A stretch of DNA of 64,000 nt from Talinum fruticosum (lineage: Eukaryota > Streptophyta > Magnoliopsida > Caryophyllales > Talinaceae). The position numbers were made by a program, and so were the translations under genes. Positions 25,827-37,410 of this stretch are shown in pieces. The stretch's first letter is position 1; each line of letters opens with the position of its first letter. The notes beneath the pieces were generated by a model. That model saw only the letters and a program-made list of their open reading frames with translations. It did no database searches and was not told the origin of the DNA. The stretch is taken from contig JAITYX010000007.1 of the NCBI GenBank assembly GCA_021018815.1, positions 4,155,001-4,219,000 on the forward strand, read 5' to 3'.

Positions 25827-27314
25827 TTGAAGGTTTGCTCTTGGAGAGTCTATGTCACCCTAGGGGGATGAATAGGGTCATGAGAAAATTTGAAGAAACT
25901 TAGAAACTTTTCGCTAAGAAAAAGATAAACAGTTGAGTCCGAGTCTAGATTGGACTCAAAAGGAAAACACTCGAGAATACGTGGAAACCCTCCCGGGGAA
26001 AAAACCACGGACAAGTGCTAATCCAAGCACCAAGTCAAATCCACTATTTTGAATCCTCAAAATACAAAGGATCGACTCTACCGAATTGCTCCCTTAGACA
26101 ATTCTTTACAAGGTTTTCCTAAACTCATAAATTCCCTTATCTAATCTAGTACTTCCTAACCGAGATGACCTTTACAATTAGGGACAAGCGAGCTGAGTTA
26201 ACCCTTACAACTACGTCAAGGGACCTTACTCGGAAAGTAAGAGAAGTATGTAATCATTTACAAGACTTTACAACTCATAAAATATTAATTATAATCCGGG
26301 AGTTGTAAATAGAAGATTTAATATGAAAACAATGATTTTCGCTTAAGTAATGTGCTTCACCAATAATTTCAAGCAAATTTTCAAGTCTTGTGAACCGACT
26401 TTTATTTATAGATGACCAAGCGAGTGACTATTGATTCTTGGTTCTAAACGAAGTCTTTATTGATCGTTATAACGGCTCTTCCGAGACACTTAGAAAAGAT
26501 CTGTTAGGATGTGAATGTTGTGCAACGACTTTTGGCTCTTAAAGGTACTCCAGTCAACTGGTGATGTTTAAAAAGTAAGGTGGAAACAACCGTTGAGCCT
26601 AGCATTGGAGTTTTCCAGTTTTGGAAATAGACAACCATGATAGGTGTCTAAGCCTTGTTCGAAGTAGATAAAGCTTGTCTGCCTGGTGATTGACAGCTAG
26701 AAGCCGGCTCCTTTTGTATTTAAAAAATGAAATAAACTCGTTTGAATAACCTACAAAAGTAAACCACTTTGGTTCTTAAAGTATAAAATACTTTAGTCTA
26801 AAATTAGGCACAAATAATAATTTAATTAAGACAATTAAGTGTATAATTATCTTAAGCCTAGAAAAGTGAAATTTTTGAGTCTAATTTTTAATATACTCAA
26901 ATTCCATCACAAGTAAATCCTAAGAATGATCAAGTCAAAAAGAATAGAATCATCAAAGTATAACGACTTGATCTCGGACAAATAATTCTCAAACAAACAA
27001 ACCGACTTAGAAGAAGGAATTAACACTGTAATTCACTTTTCGTTGAAATATGCAGATCGAACTCGGAATAAAAGAGTTAGAGAAATGATTTGAACATGCA
27101 CTAGTTCCGAGTGATATCCGAGTGAGTCGGAATCATCAATGTAGAAGATATACAAGAATGTGTTTCGAGTCGAGTCAAAAACGAATGAAAACTTATACAA
27201 GAGTTTCTATAACACTCGGAATAACTTGAAATCAAAACTTAACAGGGATGAGGTTTATAACCGAGTCTTCATGTAGTACTCGGAATGCCTTAGAGTTAGA
27301 ATATGAGTCTTCAA
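25827..27314 (-). repeat. 3' LTR of the SIRE-like element
   Basis: Direct repeat of 34,891-36,331. It begins TTGAAGGTTTGCTCTTGGAG and ends GAGTCTTCAA next to the polypurine tract. A TATA box (TATAAATA on the minus strand, 26,403-26,410) is shared with the other two LTR copies. Confidence 0.88.
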
Positions 27315-27327
27315 TCTCCCCTTTTGA
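27315..27327 (-). other. Polypurine tract of the SIRE-like element
   Basis: The minus strand reads CAAAAGGGGAGAT immediately against the inner edge of the 3' LTR. This is where plus-strand DNA synthesis is primed. Confidence 0.8.
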
Positions 27328-27588
27328 TGAAAGGCATTCCATACTTAGAAACTTGTTAGTGTAAAACATGAGTTTTCATTCTCACTAAGCGGAACATATC
27401 GGAGCGAGAAGTAATGATTGAGACATATTCCATACTTATAGCAGAGTTTATCATTACTCATAGCATTTATGCGAGATAACACATTAGATCAAAGAATTGA
27501 ACAAATTATATCGGAGCGTAAAAAAAATGATATGAGAGATTGAACTCGAAAGAATTAACTCGTAAATAAGTCCGTTCGAAAAAAAAAT

Positions 27589-29344
27589 TCATTCATAAAA
27601 AAGAGGGTGAGCTCCTCTTAAACGCAACAACATCAATTTTCTATATTTCTCCCCTTGCATTTCATCAAAAATAGGGAAGAAAAAATAACAAAGAGGCACA
27701 CTTGATGTTGGACAAAAAAATAAAGAAAATAAACCGGGGGCTTGCGGTGCTTGAGGTGGAGGAATAAGCGAGTGCACCTGCGCCGGTAAGCTTGGGACGA
27801 AGTTGATAATCGTGGCGGCAGTAGCACGGGGATGTGAGGTAGTGGCTCGCTTGCAGTTGTCCGACTCGGGGCCATATCATCATCGGGCTCATCCTCCCGG
27901 AAGACAGCAGAGGGAGGTGCTTCGGCTTGACAACCGTGGACTCGACCGGCGTCCACAGCGTCTGCTAACCCACTCGGATCTTCATCCGAGTTGATCAATT
28001 TTGGTTCGGGGACTACAACGACTTGTCTTTCGATCCGAGCCGCTTCCTCTTTCTCTTTTTCTTTTTCCTCCTTCTTCTCTTCCTTCTCTTCCTCCTTCTC
28101 CTCCTCAAGTTGAGCTGCTTTAGCCGCATCTTCTTCTTCTTCAACCTCATCCGAGGGAGACTTGGTCGGGCTAGAGGACTCCTTAGAAGTGTCCGAACTT
28201 TCTAGGTCCCGGGCGGCCTTAGATCGGCGTTCTTGGAGGAGCTGGAGCTGCTCGCGCTGCTCACCGATGATTCCCTTCATCTCGATGAGCAAATCCTGGT
28301 GCTCCCGGATCCGGGTCGTCTTCCGGTTAATCATCGGACTTTGAAGGACGGTCTTGAGAAAGCGGAGAGTGCCCCGAAGTTCTTCCGACACAACGGAGAG
28401 TTTGTCTACCAAAATAGTAAACAAAGCAGCGAGTCGCTACTGAAGGTGGTTCGAAGTGGATGGACCACTTGATGGAGGAGGGAGTGGTAAAGGAATCCGA
28501 GTCCGAGTGGGAGGGGGTGAAGGGGGCTTCAACTCGGACCCGTGAACCCGGACACCGGGCTTGACTTCCCGATATTCGTAGCCCGAAGCTCCTTCTTGCC
28601 TACCACTACGGTAGCATCGAACATCGCATTTGGATCTAAGGGGAAGAGAACCTTGAACCTGTTTGAAGACAACAGTTAGAAGGGCTCCGAAGGGGAAATG
28701 AGAAGATTTTTTGGATTGTGGCTGGCACGAAGCCATTTGCACAAGAATTGCTGGGAAGAGGTCTACATCGTAGCCCTCTAGAATGTCGAAAAGAACTTTG
28801 AGAATTTTAGAGTTGGGATTCTTCTTGCTAGAGTGATGAGAAAAGAAAGTTCTCATCAACGAAAACAGAGTAACTTGGCCTCGGTCTTCATTTGAGTTAC
28901 TGAGAAGTTTTTGCGTGACTCAAGGACCTCCTTGGCGTATTTCTCAAAGAACTCATCCGCAATCTCCATGAAGGGGATGGGATTACAGTTCAGGAATAGA
29001 GAAGAGACTTTGAAAAGTCCGTGAAGGAGAGAGAGGTTAATACGAACAACCTTGTCTTGAACTCGTGAGGTAATGACTCCCTCGAGTAAGACATGTTAGA
29101 GTAAAACTCGACAACGAGTTCGGGATAGATAAAATCATTGAAGCACAAAAAGTTGTATACTCGTAGTGGTCTTGATGTATTGCAACCATGAAAACGAGGT
29201 GGTTGGGAAGAACTTGTCATCTAACGTTAGGTGTTGGGTGACGAAGACTTTAGAGGGGTTAGAGGTACCCTCTTGAGGAATTTTGGTGCGAGGTTTCTTG
29301 GTAGTAGACCCTAGAAAATCTTGGGCAAAACCCCTTTTAGGCAT
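27589..29344 (-). pseudogene. Extra ORF (env-like position) of the SIRE-like element
   Basis: A sense-strand ORF between RNase H and the 3' LTR. The start is ATG at 29,344 (MPKRGFAQDFLGSTTKKPRT). The N-terminal part contains FFPTTSFSWLQYIKTT and YNFLCFNDFIYPELVVEFYS, a folded-domain-like region that resembles the plant-transposon proteins coded after pol in some retroelements, recognised only loosely. The C-terminal part (27,633-28,424) is open for 263 codons: a coiled coil with a long Glu/Lys run, then a Pro/Ser-rich tail. Several frameshifts separate the pieces. SIRE elements carry an env-like ORF here, but I see no convincing signal peptide or membrane anchor, so the name env is positional only. 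Confidence 0.55.
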
Positions 29345-29489
29345 GGTGAGAATTCTTGAAGAAATCAAACGAACTCGATCGACAGAGAGAGAGAGTAAAG
29401 AGAATAAGAGCGCTTAGAATTCGGAGAGTGAGCGAGAATGCTTAGAGAATAAGTAAGCAAGTGAGTAAAGTAGTGAAATGAAAGTAAAG

Positions 29490-29580
29490 AGGTGCTATTT
29501 ATAGCAAAAATAAATGTCCTTTAGCCTTCGGTTTGACTTGAAGCTCCAAAGGCGACCTCGGACAGTGTGACGTTTCGCTC
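29490..29580 (-). promoter_or_regulatory. Promoter-like block ahead of the extra ORF
   Basis: On the minus strand there is a TATA box GCTATAAATAGC (TATAAATA at 29,496-29,503). It is followed over about 150 bp by a CT-rich leader (for example CTCTTTACTCTCTCTCTCTG) up to the ATG at 29,344. A TGACG-type word (complement ACGTCA at about 29,567-29,572) lies upstream. The spacing and leader composition are those of a standard plant gene promoter. It suggests the extra ORF has its own transcript. Confidence 0.5.
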
Positions 29581-29999
29581 TCCAACGGTTAGAATTCCAG
29601 TGACTTTCTTCCAAAGGCTAGTTTTCTCGATCGATGTGTGTGGCAAGAGAGAGAGAGAGAAAGAAGATTTTAAAAAAATTCGAAATTCTACATTTATCTA
29701 AACAAGATTTTAGAAGATTGATGTCCGTTTTGCTCAAAAACCGAGTCCGACTCGAGTATGGTTTTTGAGTGACTCGTAACACTCGGAGACACGATAACTC
29801 CTAGCTCGGTTTCACTTGGTCAATCGAACCATTTGTTATTAAGGAAAAAGAAAAACATATAACACATAATCATGCAAGAAAATTTCACTTATAAAAACAT
29901 ATAATCATGCATTAATCATTCCAAGCTCATTGCTAATAAAACAAAATTGATCCTCACTAGGTGGCTTAGTGAAAATATCGACTAATCGAAATTTCATAG

Positions 30000-32900
30000 G
30001 AATGAATTCAAGTTCAACATCACCTTTCTCGGAATGGTCTCTCGGAAAATGATACCGACCTCAATATGTTTCGTCTTTGAGTGATGAATTGGATTCTTAG
30101 TGATGCTGATTGCACTCGATTCTCACACTTGATTGGGATAGATTTGAATAAAAGTCCAACATCCTTCAAGTGTTGCTTGATCCATAGAATTTGAGTATGC
30201 TCCGAGTGCAATGTGCTCGACTTCAGCAATTGATAGAGCAATTAAGTTACGCTTCTTTAAGTGCCAAGATATGAGGGATTGACCCAAAATTGGCATGCTC
30301 CCGATGTGCTCTTTCTATCAACCTTGTAACCAGCGTAGTCAATATTTGAGTACCCAGTGAGGGTCGGCTTCGAGTCTCTTGAAAACCATAAACCAAGATT
30401 CTAAGTCCCTACAAGATATCTGAAAATTCTCTTCACCGCAGTGAGATGTGATTCTTTTGGATTAGCTTAAAATCTTGCATACGTGACATACACTAAACAT
30501 AATGTCCGGCCTACTAGATGTGAGATATAGCAGAAATCCAATCTCACCTCTATAGAGTTTCGATCTACTACTTTACCTTTTTCAGTCCGAGTCCGGTTTC
30601 ATGCTCGCTACTCATGGGTGTTGCTACATGTTTCACATCTTGAAGCTTGTACTTCTTCAACAACTCTTTGGTATACTTAGATTGATAGACATAGATTCCA
30701 TCTTTATCTTATCCGATTTAGAGACCAAGAAAGAAATTGAGTTGTCCTATCATGCTCATTTGGAACTCCTGTCTCATTAACTCGGAAAACTCTCGGTAGA
30801 GATTTTTATTAGTAACTCCAAAATAATATCATCAACATAAATCGAGCAATAAGCAAATCTTTCCCCTTAGTTTTTATGAAAAGAGTTTTGTCAATCTGAC
30901 CTTTTTGAAACCATTTTCAACTAAGAAATTGCTCGATCTTTCATACCAAGCTTTGGGAGCTTGTTTAAGACCATATAAAGTTTTTGCAATTTGAAAACAT
31001 GATTTGGAAATTACGAGTTTTCAAATCTAGGGGTTTGCTCAACATAGACTTCCTCTTGGATGAAACCATTCGGAAAATCACATTTAACATCCATTTGATA
31101 CAATTTAATATTCATGCTTGATGCAAATGCCAATAGGATTCCGATTGCTTTGATCCTAGCAATTGGTGCAAAGGTTTCCCATAATCAATCCCTTCTTCTT
31201 GATTGTAACCTTGAGCCAAAAGTCTAGCCTTATTTACGGCTATCAACCCATCCTCATCCAGTTTGTTTTTGAAAATCCATTTGGTTCCTATAATCGGGTG
31301 GTTAGAAGATCGTTTGGTCAAAGTCCGGACTTGGTTTCTTTCAAATTGATTAAGCTCTTCTTGCATGGCCTCTACCCATTCGAGGTTCATTTAGGGCTTC
31401 TAGTGCATTTACGGGTTCCGTTAATGATATGAATGCGAGTGAATGCACACAGATTTGCAAAGACGAACGAGTTCTTACCCCACTATTAATCTCGAGACAA
31501 AATGTTATCGAGTGGGTGGCTCGAAGCATATTTGAATGCTCTACTCGTTCTCTCGGTTCACCAAGTTCGTTGGTTAAACCGGCCGATCTTCGATGAGTCC
31601 GAGCTTGCCGAGTTTGCTCATTTGCTTGTCCTTCAACGTTCGAGCTGGTTCGATCCGAGTCACAATGTTCCGAGCTACCTTATTCCGAGTTGCTTTCTTC
31701 GACTCTTCCCGAGCTCAACTTCAACGAAGATCATCTTCATCCGAACCGAGTTTCGGATCCGAGAAGGTTGACTCACTTGTCTTTCCCCGATCTATCTCAT
31801 CAAACACAATGTGGATACTTTCTTCCACTTTGTTAGTTCTTTTGTTAAAGACACGATAAGTTTTACTTGTGAGATGAGTAACCGTGAAAGATACCTTCAT
31901 CCGACCTAGCATCAAACTTGGTCGAGTGATCCTTACCGATTATTGTGAATAAAGCACTTACATCCAAAGGGTCTAAAATATGAGATGTTGAGCTTCTTTC
32001 CCTTGTAAAGCTCGTAGGGAGTTTTCTTCAAGATGGGTTGATCGCCTCGACCCGTAAATAGTAAGGTAGATAATTTTCAATCATCATTGTCCTTCCTATT
32101 TCTTCAAGAGTTTGGTTCTTTCTCTGCACTACTTCATTCTGTTGAGGAGTTCGGGTGCTGAGAAGGTGTGAGAGATACTGTTCTTGTCACGATGCACTCG
32201 CAAATTCCGAGTAGTCAAGCTCCCTTCCATGATCGGTTCGAATTCGTCTAATCCGAGTCCGAAACTCCACTTGAATTTTCCTGTAGAGCTTGCTTGAACT
32301 CTTTGAAAGGTTCATTCTTGTTTTTAAGAAAACAAACCCGGGTAAATCGTGAAAAATCATCAACAATCACAAGTACATATGATTTACCTCCGAGACTTTT
32401 CATAGAGATTTCACCACATAAATCCATATGAAGCAATTCAAGCACTTTGGATGTGGAAACAGTTTTGAGAGGATCGAAGGATGATCCGACTTGTTTCCCT
32501 TTTGTGCATGCTTCACATATTTTATGTTTCTTAAATGCACGATTAGGTAAACTCCTAACTAAACCATGAGACGCAAGCTTTTTGATAGTGTACATGCTAA
32601 CATAACCTAGTCTACGATGTCATGTCCAAGAATCATCATGCAATGATGCTTTTAAATAGGATAAATTCGACTTGGATCAAAAGATGAATAATATAGATAT
32701 TACTCGGCCTCTTACCTAAGAGCTTAGCCTCTTTGGTAGTTGCATCGAAATATAGCGGTTGGTCCGGGTGAATCTTACCTCTTGACCTTTGTCACACAAC
32801 CGAGAGATGCTTAGCAGATTGTATTTTAGTCCCTTGACAAGATATACTGGGTCGACCAAGTTGTCTCCTTTCCCAATCTTGTCAATTCCAATTATCTTAC

Positions 32901-34831
32901 CCTTGTCTGTCATCTCCAAAAGTGACTTTGCCTCCTTTAAAATCTTATAACTCGGAAAAGAGTCTTGAATCTCCGACATGTAGCGTGAACATCACCTGTC
33001 TAAGTACCAATGACCATCCTTTTTAAGTTACCTGCAAGTCGAAACACACTAACATTTCTCACTTCCTCTAACAAACCCAGTAACCCCCTTTACTATGGTC
33101 CTTTTCTAAGGAAGAAGACTCTTGGGAACTCGAGATTTGAATGACTTCGGGTTTGGTCCGATTCTAAGTCTTCTTTCTAAAAAACTAAGTGTGTGTCTCT
33201 TTCTTTTGAAAATCTCTTCTTTTGTAAACGAGTGGAGAAGGTTTTCTCCTATAAAGCTGGTCCGGGCTCAATCCTCCTTTCATTCTTATGAATAGCACCA
33301 TACTCGACCTTTCTAAACTTCAAAGTTCTAGAATCCTTCTTAAAAAGATTCGAGTAGGAATTAGATTCCTTCTCTTTGTTAAAACCAAGTCCTTCTTTCC
33401 TGAAGGAGACACACCGAGAACCTAAAAGCATGTCAAGGTTTTTCGACCATAAGTATATTTCAAAACAAGCTCTTGAGACTCATTGAGCTTTCTTTTCAAA
33501 TGCTAATTTTCTCTTCGAGTGACTCGGACTCGGTCTCATTATCTTGAGTATTAGTCTTGAGTTCTTTGAGAGTTAGTCTCAATTTTTCCAATTCATTTTT
33601 CAAACAATTTTTCTCGAAGTAAGAGACTCAAGTTGTTCTTTGACCGAGAAGAATCGAATTGGACTTTTCTTCCAAAGTGTAAATATATTTGGCCAAATCA
33701 ACTTTGGAGAACTTGAGAAAGTATTCAATTACCTCCCGAGGACTTGTCTCCTCGATTGTCCGAGTCTGTCGAATCCGACTCGGATTCACCTTCCGAGTCC
33801 GTTAGTGCCATTAGACACTTTGAGTCATTAGAATCATCATCTTCTTCAAATGAGTCATCATTGCTCCATGTGACCATCACGACCTTCTTCTTCTCGTTCT
33901 TCTTTCTCTTTGAACAGTCCTTGACTATGTGATCTTTGCTCGCCACATTTAAAACAACTAGAGTTCTTAGTTAAAGATAACTTTGAAGGGGAAGAATATT
34001 TACCTTTTCTGTCCTTCTTATCCTTCTTGTAGAACTCTTTCTTTGGCCTCTTTTTCCACTTCTTATGCTTCATCATTCTTTTGAAGCCATGGGCAATGAG
34101 TGCCATTGGATCCTCTTCTAAGTCTCTACTTTCCGAGGCCTTCGACGCAATGTTCCTTTTGGTGCCGACCTCGGCATCCTCTTCTTCCGGATGAATTTCA
34201 TGGGTAAGCGGCTTCCCAATCGGCTTGTCCGGCTTTAGTTGAGAGAGGTTCCGAGCTTCCTCGATAGCTGTCACATTGGGACCCCATCTCCTCTTGGGTA
34301 GGCTTCTTAGAATTTTTCCGCACATTTCTTCATGAGAAATTTTTCTACCTAAAGATTTGAGATTGTAATCTCAATGAAGTGAATAAACATCCGAGTGATG
34401 TTTTCTTCGACTCCATCTTGAACAACTCATATTTGTGAAGATATCGGCTTATCTACGCCTGTTTAACTTGGCTTGTACCTTCGTATGTGTTGACAAGAGT
34501 GTCCCACACGTCTTTGGCCGTGTCGTAGGTCGACACTCTATTGTACTCTTCTAAACCGATAGCACACATCGAATGTTTATTGCTTTGAAATTCTTTATGA
34601 ACTTCTCGACTCCTCATTGGTGTACTTGAATTTTTCTTTAGACACGGACCTTGTTCCTTCCATCTTCATTGAGATGTAGTTGCCTTCTTAGATGATGTTC
34701 CGGACATCTTTATCGTTGTCCAACAGAAAACACTCCATCGGTTTCTTCCAGCGCATGAAGTTTGATCCTTTAAACTTTGGTGGTCTAGTGGAAGACCTTT
34801 CTTCATCGAACTCTCCAATGTTTTGAGCCAT
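30000..34831 (-). pseudogene. gag-pol of the SIRE-like copia element
   Basis: The gag start is ATG at 34,831, then RPPKFKGSNFMRWKK (gag domain), a CCHC knuckle split by a frameshift (CFKCGE, then DHIVKDC) near 33,920-33,990, and an acidic Ser/Asp tail. Protease near 33,000-33,040 reads WYLDR, stop, CSRYM, so the DSG active site is lost. Gag-pre-integrase zinc motif and integrase follow (32,250-32,980): HMDLCGE and VIVDDFSRF hold the first two acidic residues, while the third motif near 32,135 reads NEVVQRKN, with glutamine in place of the catalytic glutamate. Reverse transcriptase follows (31,390-30,300): IIGTKWIFKNKLDEDG, KARLLAQGYNQEEGIDY and an intact IYVDDIIF near 30,825. RNase H ends near 30,000-30,250. 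Frameshifts occur throughout. Confidence 0.85.
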
Positions 34832-34877
34832 CCGATCTCTAGACCTTTGGATTGTTAGATCCTTCCGGAAAGGTTAG

Positions 34878-34889
34878 GCTTTGATACCA
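34878..34889 (-). other. Primer-binding site of the SIRE-like element
   Basis: The minus strand reads TGGTATCAAAGC, one base from TGGTATCAGAGC, the complement of the initiator-methionine tRNA 3' end. It lies one base inside the 5' LTR edge. Confidence 0.85.
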
Positions 34890-34890
34890 A

Positions 34891-36331
34891 TTGAAAGTTT
34901 GCTCTTGGAGAGTCTAAGTCACCCTAGAGGGGGTGAATGGGATGATGAGGAAATTTGAAGAAACTTAGAAACTTTTCGCTAAGAAAAAGATAAACAAGTG
35001 AGTCCAAGTCTAGATTGGACTTAGAAAGGAAAACTCGGGAATACGTGGAAACCCTCGTGGGGCAAAAACCACGGACAATGGTAATCCAAGCACCAAGTCA
35101 AATCCACTATTTTGAATCCTCAAAATACAAATGACTCGACTCTACCGAATTGCTCCCTTAGACAATTTCTTACAAAGTTATCCTAGACTCGAAATTCTCT
35201 TATCCGATCTAATACTTCCTCACCGAGATAACCTTATAATTAAGAATAACTAAGCTGAGTTAACCCTTACAACTCGGTTAAGGGACCTTACTTAGAAAGT
35301 AAGAGAAGTATGTAACTCGTTTACAAGACTTTACAACTCATAAAATATTAATTACAATCTAGGAGTTTTACTTAAGTAATGTGTTTCACCAATAATTCCA
35401 ACAAATCTTCAAGTCTTGTGAAATGGCTTCTATTTATAGATGACTAAGCAGAGTGACCATTGAGTCTTGGTTCGAACGGAAATCTTTACGGACCGTTGTA
35501 ATCGCTTTTCGAGTCACTCGAAAAGATCCATTGGAATGTGAACGTTGTGCAACGGCTTTTGGCTCCTAAAGGTACTCCAAACATCGGATGTCCGAAAAGT
35601 AAGGTGGAAACCACCGTTGAGCCTAGCGTTGCGGTTTTCCAATTTTGAAAACAAACAACCCCGATACGGTGTCCGAGCCTTGTTCGAAGTAGATAAAGCT
35701 TGTCTGCGGGTGATTGACAGCTAGAAGCTAGGTTACTTTTGTATTTCAAAAATGAGATAACCTCGTTTGAATAACCTACAAAAGTAAACCACTTTGGTTC
35801 TCAAAGTATAAAATACTTTAGTCTAAAATTAGGCACAAATAATAATTTAATTAAGACAATTAAATGCATAATTATCTTAGGCCTAGAAGAGTGGAATTTT
35901 CCGAGTCTAATATTCAATATACTCAAATTCCATCGAGTAAATCCTAAGAATAATCAAGTTAAAAAGAATATAATCATCGAGTATAACGACTTGATCCGGA
36001 CAAATAATTCTCAAACAAACAAACCGACTTAGAAGAAGGAATTAACACTGTAATTCACTTCGTTGAAATAAGCGGTCAGAACTCGGAATAAAAGAATTAG
36101 AGAAATTATTTGAACATGCACCGGTTCCGAGTGATGTCTAAGTGAGTCGAAACATCAATGTAGAAGATATACAAGAATGTGTTTTCGAGTCGATCGAAAT
36201 GAATGAAAACTTATATAAGAGTTTTTATAATACTCGGAATGACTTGAAATCAAAACTTATGAGGGATGAGGTTTATACTTGAGTCTTCATGTAGTACTCG
36301 GAATGACTTAGAGTTAGAATCGAGTCTTCGG
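34891..36331 (-). repeat. 5' LTR of the SIRE-like element
   Basis: Direct repeat of 25,827-27,314. A TATA box (TATAAATA on the minus strand) lies at 35,431-35,438. Its promoter would drive the genomic transcript toward gag. The terminal CA has mutated to CG. Confidence 0.88.
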
Positions 36332-36641
36332 ATGTCACATATATTTAAAATAATACTAGTTGCATATGATCTGTTGTAATAATTCCCAAGCTTTCGATGG
36401 CAATTCAAATATTATTGATAACTTGTTTAATCTATCTCGCAACTTTATCAAATCCATTCACATGCTCTTGATAACAATTACTCGAACATTCTCTTCTAAA
36501 ACATGCATATATAAGTGATATTGATGTATGATGTGAGTTGTGTGTCTTTTTTATTTCACACTCGGACTATGTACTTTCTTGTTGTTGTATTTTGGGGCAT
36601 AATTTGTCTATTGTCTTTTCTTCATTTTTTACAACATTTAG

Positions 36642-37410
36642 CTAGAAGATGGCCGTTTCTTTCGCATGGACCTCAAAACATTAGTTCCCTTGGAGCAAAG
36701 AATTATTCTTGTGAGTGATAGAAGTTGCTCATTTTTCTTGTTTTGATGTGGGCATCACTTGGTTGTTTATGGCTTATTGTTATGTTTCGTGGTAGAGTAT
36801 CCTAGATTGTTGCACTTTAGGTATGAAAAGGTAGAAAAGTTAACTAGCAAGCTTGTTATATAGAGGGGGTTGCTAATTTTTCCTCCTATGTACCGAGTGT
36901 TATGACTCGGGGTATTTTGGTGGTTTTATTGGACCCTTCCGGAGAGTGACTTTGTCTAATAACCTATAATTGTTTCGAAAATATCTCTTTCTAGTGCTAA
37001 AGAAAAACTTAATTTCATGTACAATTCACATAATTATTTAACATTATTTCTCGGCTTTCTATCAAATGCAAGGAGGCTGGCTTTTGAGTGCACCGATATG
37101 TGAATACTTAGATCGGGCCGAACTAAATCACACACTAAAGTGTATCATCCGAGTGTAATTTGGTATGAGAACCATATTTTCCTTCTCTTATAGATCTTTT
37201 ACAAAAAAATTAGAAGTCTGTCTTCCTATCTATTCATTCTTCATGTAATTTTGTCTTTGTTTTGCCTATTAGCCAAAGGAGTTTTGGAAGGAAGAACTAA
37301 AAGAGTTCAAGTAACAAAAATGGATATGATCTCTGTAAGAATGGAGGTGGTGCACCTATGCTTTTAGATGCTCTTAAGGATTTTGAAAGGTATCATGAAT
37401 TATGTGCATC
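36642..37410 (+). pseudogene. TON1: TON1-like gene fragment, copy 1
   Basis: Three exon-like pieces match my recollection of TONNEAU1, a plant protein related to human FOP that organises cortical microtubules and the preprophase band. Piece A (36,642-36,710) ends at GTGAGT and reads RMDLKTLVPLEQRIIL, like the TON1 N-terminus. Piece B (about 37,073-37,162) reads LLSAPICEYLDRAELNHTLK, then loses frame by one deleted base, and ends at GTATGAG. Piece C (37,273-37,410) follows a CTATTAG acceptor and reads KEFWKEELKEF, then after an inserted base NKNGYDLCKNGGGAPMLLDA and LKDFERY. The exon between A and B is missing or unrecognisable. It lies within the inner CACTA, so it is probably captured. Confidence 0.6.
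36919..37329 (+). repeat. Direct duplication unit 1 (contains TON1-like exons)
   Basis: The 410-bp segment from GGTGGTTTTATTGGACCC to AAAATGGATAT is repeated at 40,148-40,554 in the same orientation, including the introns. The copies differ by scattered substitutions and small indels. Confidence 0.85.

Larger units (their letters stand above)
25827..36331 (-). mobile_element. SIRE-like Ty1/copia retrotransposon, two LTRs, 10.5 kb
   Basis: A complete but decayed LTR retrotransposon read on the minus strand. The LTRs are 25,827-27,314 (3') and 34,891-36,331 (5'), starting TTGAAGG / TTGAAAG and ending TCAA / TCGG. ATGT directly borders both outer edges (25,823-25,826 and 36,332-36,335), a probable remnant of the target duplication. 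The internal order is PBS, gag with zinc knuckle, protease, integrase, reverse transcriptase, RNase H, then an extra ORF of about 1.7 kb, then PPT. Integrase before reverse transcriptase makes it Ty1/copia. The long LTRs, long gag and extra downstream ORF fit the SIRE/Maximus lineage. The LTRs differ at roughly 10% of positions in the first 200 bp by eye, so the insertion is old. Confidence 0.85.

Noticed and set aside
27803..28472. Several plus-strand frames opposite the copia extra ORF
   Set aside because: They are shadows of the minus-strand Glu/Lys-rich coding sequence.
31502..31859. Plus-strand frames of 88-89 codons
   Set aside because: They lie opposite the copia pol (integrase to reverse transcriptase linker), which is coded on the minus strand.
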